From contig CAJPPG010000028.1 of assembly GCA_905372495.1 (NCBI GenBank), positions 1 to 8,105 of the forward strand: a stretch of DNA of 8,105 bases. Reading direction: 5' to 3'. A program made the position numbers and the translations under genes. This DNA comes from Candidatus Saccharimonadota bacterium. Its GTDB lineage: Bacteria > Patescibacteriota > Saccharimonadia > Saccharimonadales > Saccharimonadaceae. The notes under the pieces were generated by a model. The model searched no databases and was not told where the DNA came from. It worked only from the letters and a program-made list of their open reading frames with translations. How positions within the stretch are numbered: the stretch's first letter is position 1; the number at the start of each line of letters is the position of its first letter. This document shows positions 5,979 through 8,105 of the stretch, piece by piece.

Positions 5979-6112
5979 AAGTCTAGTCTCTAATTTTTCT
6001 TACTTCTGTGACTGATTATCTCTACTAATAGACTTATTTTAGTGGACATAATCAGTCGCAGAAGAAAAAGCTTCTTCTGTAATTTATTGGCGGTATATAG
6101 CCGTAGAAGGAG
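5979..6112 (+). ncRNA. Candidate structured leader RNA with long hairpin and alternative pairing
   Basis: CTTCTGTGACTGATTAT (6003-6019) pairs with ATAATCAGTCGCAGAAG (6048-6064), 17 pairs with one G-T. After a C-C mismatch it continues as TCTACTAA (6021-6028) / TTAGTGGA (6039-6046), capped by a ten-base loop. The loop contains TAGACTT (6029-6035), complementary to AAGTCTA at 5979-5985, so a pseudoknot is possible. The 3' arm overlaps a competing hairpin, CAGAAGAA (6059-6066) / TTCTTCTG (6072-6079); both cannot form fully at once. Next comes a small GGC...GCC element and AAGGAG (6107-6112) five bases before the ATG. No ATG lies in the leader. The layout suggests cis-regulation of translation or attenuation, but I do not recognise it as a known riboswitch, and no T run follows either hairpin. 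Confidence 0.5.
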
Positions 6113-6117
6113 TTAAT

Positions 6118-6783
6118 ATGAAGAAAAATTTATTAGGCATGGTCATTGACTTGATAGAAAATCAAATTTATAATCACAACGAAAACGTAAAGAGTTATTC
6201 ATCAAGAAGATACAACGTCTTCTTTGATGATGGCTCCGTTCTCAGCCTTTGGGAACAGGGAGATAGTTGTCCTTCCGGAAACGATGGATGTAACTACGGG
6301 TACTGGTCCTGGCATGAGGGCGTAGATATAAGCTTTAACTGGCAGATGCAACCAATTGAAGTAAATATCTTAGAAGCCCTCAGGGGGGACAAGGAAGCAG
6401 TCAAAGTTGTTCTTGATAATGGTGATTTGATTGCCTCAGCTGACAAATATGGATCGGATGAGTATTATCCATCAGGGTTTGCTCAGGTCGGTTTTGAAGT
6501 CAGGAAACCAAAGAGGTTGGCGTGGTTTATCACCGATCTTGAAACCTTTAAGGAGCAGGATAAGCCAGTGGACGAGCCAGACTCTTACGATCTTTCCTTA
6601 TCAAAGCAGCTTGCTGAGGATGAGGATGTCATAAAGTTTGAGGGGCAGAATGTTGCGGCTATCAGCCAGATAGTTGCCATTCTCGGAACGGAGGCGGACT
6701 TTAGAAAAGTTGAGACAATCTTGGGTAGCAACGTGCACCTCATCGAGGTCAAGTGCGTAAACCAAACTCTTGCCTTTGACTAG
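6118..6783 (+). CDS. Unrecognised protein, 221 residues
   Basis: I do not recognise this protein. The start is well supported by AAGGAG (6107-6112) five bases before the ATG. It has no signal peptide or membrane segment and is acidic overall, so it is probably cytosolic. Residues 32-76 form an aromatic, Gly-rich region with strand-like FFDDGSVLSLW, then C51 and C58 in CPSGNDGC, then YGYWSWHEGVDISFNW; the paired Cys could bind metal or form a disulfide. Residues 81-145 alternate strands and short helices (VLDNGDLIASADKYGSDEYY). Residues 148-172 are an acidic, probably flexible linker. Residues 177-215 look like a small helix-strand domain (VAAISQIVAILGTEADFRKV, then HLIEVKCV). It is richer in G+C than the CYTH gene (28 of 60 in bases 6541-6600). 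It sits alone between its own regulated promoter and a terminator, which suggests controlled expression. Confidence 0.75.
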   Translation: MKKNLLGMVIDLIENQIYNHNENVKSYSSRRYNVFFDDGSVLSLWEQGDSCPSGNDGCNYGYWSWHEGVDISFNWQMQPIEVNILEALRGDKEAVKVVLDNGDLIASADKYGSDEYYPSGFAQVGFEVRKPKRLAWFITDLETFKEQDKPVDEPDSYDLSLSKQLAEDEDVIKFEGQNVAAISQIVAILGTEADFRKVETILGSNVHLIEVKCVNQTLAFD

Positions 6784-6789
6784 TATTCT

Positions 6790-6818
6790 ACCCAGGGTAA
6801 ACCCTGGGTCTTTCATTT
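6790..6818 (+). terminator. Hairpin terminator after the unknown gene
   Basis: A perfect 8-bp stem ACCCAGGG (6790-6797) / CCCTGGGT (6802-6809) with loop TAAA lies six bases after the stop codon. The following CTTTCATTT is only moderately T-rich, so it is a good hairpin with a weak tail. Confidence 0.65.
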
Positions 6819-6837
6819 ATCAATAGAGATTTTAAAT

Positions 6838-6843
6838 TATAAT
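6838..6843 (+). promoter_or_regulatory. -10 box in front of the ASCH relic
   Basis: A perfect TATAAT ends six bases before the ATG at 6850, the same spacing as for rsmD and uvrB, so the mRNA would start at the start codon. No -35 or extended -10 is evident. The control signal seems to have outlived the gene. Confidence 0.5.
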
Positions 6844-6849
6844 AAGTAT

Positions 6850-7030
6850 ATGACAACACACTATATGAATCTTCAACCCCGCTTTTAATTATATTAAGAG
6901 TGGTACCAAACGTATTGAGCTTCGGCTTAATGATGAAAAACGTAGACAACTCCTAAACGCTCTTAATGAATTTTATCCAACAGAAAAACAGAGTCACTAC
7001 GGTGTTCTCGGAATCAGAGTCGAACTATAA
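6850..7030 (+). pseudogene. Decayed ASCH-domain gene (frameshift plus internal deletion)
   Basis: ASCH domains are small beta-barrel RNA-binding folds; some bacterial ones are RNA-modification or nucleoside-hydrolysing enzymes. The ATG at 6850 opens MTTHYMNLQPRF and stops at TAA (6886-6888). Another frame, read from 6884, continues FNYIKSGTKRIELRLNDEKR and runs to a TAA at 7028-7030, ending HYGVLGIRVEL. Joined, this reads like an ASCH start ('LQPxPFxxIKSGxKTIELRLNDEKR') followed at once by an ASCH end ('KYGVLGIxxEL'). A net 2-base loss near 6880-6884 would explain the frameshift, restoring an R-P-F sequence. About 60-70 residues expected between DEKRRQ and the C-terminal strand seem deleted. 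The family is recognised from memory of its consensus, so the domain name is moderately sure; the frameshift is visible directly. The relic abuts the uvrB promoter. Confidence 0.6.
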
Positions 7031-7034
7031 CTAG

Positions 7035-7043
7035 TGATATAAT
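7035..7043 (+). promoter_or_regulatory. Extended -10 promoter of uvrB, probably giving a leaderless mRNA
   Basis: TGATATAAT is an extended -10 with hexamer at 7038-7043, exactly six bases before the ATG at 7050. There is no -35 and no Shine-Dalgarno sequence. I see no LexA-like box in the short upstream region, so no damage control can be read here. Confidence 0.65.
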
Positions 7044-7049
7044 AAAATC

Positions 7050-8105
7050 ATGCCTGCCTTTGAGTTACAGAGTAAATATGCCCCCACGGGTGATCAGCCG
7101 ACTGCAATTCGGCAGCTTACTGATGGTCTAAAAAAGGGTATTCGTGAACAGACTTTACTTGGCGTGACTGGTTCTGGTAAAACCTTTACTATGGCAAATA
7201 TCATCCAGAATCTCCAAAAGCCAACCTTAATCTTAGCCCACAATAAAACTCTAGCAGCTCAGCTCTACTCTGAATTTAGAGAATTTTTCCCTAAGAACGA
7301 AGTGCATTATTTTGTTTCATACTTTGATTACTATCAGCCAGAGGCTTATATCGCTAGTACTGACACCTATATTGAGAAGGATTCGGCCATTAATGACGAG
7401 ATCGACAGGTTACGTCATGCCGCCACGGTCGCCCTCCTTACCCGGCCTGATACCATTATTGTGGCTTCGGTTTCTTGTATCTATGGTATTGGTTCGCCGG
7501 ACCACTACGTTGAAATGTCTCTACCTCTGATCAAGAAACAGGGTATTTGGCATATTATGGAGCTTAGTGAGCTTGCCAAGTCCTCTCTCGGCCGTCTCCA
7601 CTCGCCGTCACTTGTTAATACTACTACGCAAAGCGCAGATTCTCTTAACCAAACCAATTTTATTATTTACCTCATTGCCATGCAATATCACCGAAATGAT
7701 CTCGCCTTCGAACGTGGTAATTTTCGGGTTAAAGGCGACACTATTGATCTCTTTCCTGCCTCTGGTGAAGTGGCCTATCGTTTCGAGTTCGATTTTGATA
7801 ACCTAGAATCAGTCAAAATTATTGACCCGCTTACTGCTGAGGTTCTTGAAAAGCCTGAACAAGTCCACATCTTTCCAAATACTCATTATGCAACACCACG
7901 CGACCAGCTCTCTAGAGCTATAGACACTATCGAAGCTGAATTTGACAGTAGGCTAAAATATTTTGAGGCAGAACATAAATATCTCGAAGCGCAACGTCTT
8001 TCTCAGCGTACTAAATATGACCTAGAAATGCTCAAGGAAACTGGCTTCGTTAAAGGCATCGAGAATTACTCAAGACACCTAGATGGTCGCAAAGCTGGCG
8101 AGCCA
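7050..8105 (+). CDS. uvrB: Excinuclease ABC subunit B (UvrB), 5' part (3' end outside window)
   Basis: UvrB is the damage-verifying helicase-like subunit of UvrABC nucleotide excision repair; it is loaded by UvrA and then recruits UvrC for incision. The frame is open from the ATG at 7050 to the window end, giving 352 residues, about half of the usual 650-670. I see the N-terminal FELQSKYAPTGDQPTAI, Walker A GVTGSGKT (38-45), LAHNKTLAAQLYSEF, and the damage-probing beta-hairpin region (about 91-125), starting with YFDYYQPEAY and including the Tyr-rich stretch and EKDSAIN. Then come SVSCIYGIGSPD (140-151), QYHRNDLAFERGNFRVKGD (212-230), and the conserved RTKYDLEML and GIENYSRHLDGR segments. Compared with E. 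coli UvrB as I remember it, about 30 extra residues lie around 165-205, in domain 2. No ribosome binding site precedes the ATG. Confidence 0.97.
   Translation, partial: MPAFELQSKYAPTGDQPTAIRQLTDGLKKGIREQTLLGVTGSGKTFTMANIIQNLQKPTLILAHNKTLAAQLYSEFREFFPKNEVHYFVSYFDYYQPEAYIASTDTYIEKDSAINDEIDRLRHAATVALLTRPDTIIVASVSCIYGIGSPDHYVEMSLPLIKKQGIWHIMELSELAKSSLGRLHSPSLVNTTTQSADSLNQTNFIIYLIAMQYHRNDLAFERGNFRVKGDTIDLFPASGEVAYRFEFDFDNLESVKIIDPLTAEVLEKPEQVHIFPNTHYATPRDQLSRAIDTIEAEFDSRLKYFEAEHKYLEAQRLSQRTKYDLEMLKETGFVKGIENYSRHLDGRKAGEP

Noticed and set aside
6003..6064. The long hairpin as a miniature inverted-repeat transposon
   Set aside because: Arms are close together with no flanking target-site duplication and no second copy in the window; a transcribed leader structure fits better.
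6431..6816. Open frames at 6431-6634 (+) and 6601-6816 (-)
   Set aside because: They overlap the 6118-6783 gene, which has a far better start signal; the minus one also reads through the terminator hairpin.
7312..7806. Forward open frames at 7312-7530 and 7567-7806
   Set aside because: Out-of-frame shadows within uvrB, whose reading frame is continuous from 7050 to 8105.
1..8105. CRISPR array or tandem repeats
   Set aside because: No regularly spaced direct repeats were found on reading the whole window.

Overview
The window looks like chromosomal DNA of a Patescibacteria (CPR) bacterium, most likely a member of Candidatus Saccharibacteria (TM7). The reasons are the dense packing of small genes, the moderately AT-rich composition, housekeeping genes that start without a Shine-Dalgarno sequence right after a -10 box, and a short LPTTG-bearing membrane protein with a 'LPxTGPE' sorting signal of the kind I associate with that group. 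The taxonomic call is inference; no rRNA or ribosomal protein is present to confirm it.

Layout. Bases 1-3650 form a forward-strand block: the 3' part of recG (replication-fork helicase), a zinc phospholipase C / P1 nuclease-fold protein, rsmD (16S rRNA m2G966 methyltransferase) and a small bitopic LPTTG surface protein. A tRNA-Leu(UAG) with encoded CCA follows at 3666-3749, closed by a strong terminator. Bases 3920-5110 hold two reverse-strand genes, a peptidase S51 (dipeptidase E-like) and a GNAT acetyltransferase. A divergent intergenic region leads into a forward-strand CYTH-domain protein (5270-5794) and its terminator. Bases 5907-6117 are a 210-base non-coding regulatory stretch: a promoter between two AAGNNNCTT dyads, then a 163-base leader with a long hairpin, an alternative hairpin and a possible pseudoknot. 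It precedes an unrecognised 221-residue protein (6118-6783). Bases 6838-7030 carry a decayed ASCH-domain gene. The window ends in the first 352 codons of uvrB (nucleotide excision repair).

How it fits together. recG, rsmD, tRNA-Leu and uvrB are core genome-maintenance and translation functions. The stretch between tRNA-Leu and uvrB looks like an accessory interval of small, unrelated enzymes (S51, GNAT, CYTH, the unknown protein, the ASCH relic), each with its own signals. The two classes also differ in how they start. rsmD, the ASCH relic and uvrB have a -10 box exactly six bases before the ATG and no ribosome binding site, so they probably make leaderless mRNAs. The S51, GNAT, CYTH and unknown genes use GGAG four or five bases before the ATG.

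The most interesting parts are the structured leader and flanking dyads upstream of the unknown gene, the complete metal-ligand set in the phospholipase C-like protein, the ASCH pseudogene with its intact promoter, and the leaderless-promoter rule. I found no CRISPR array, insertion sequence, rRNA or replication origin.
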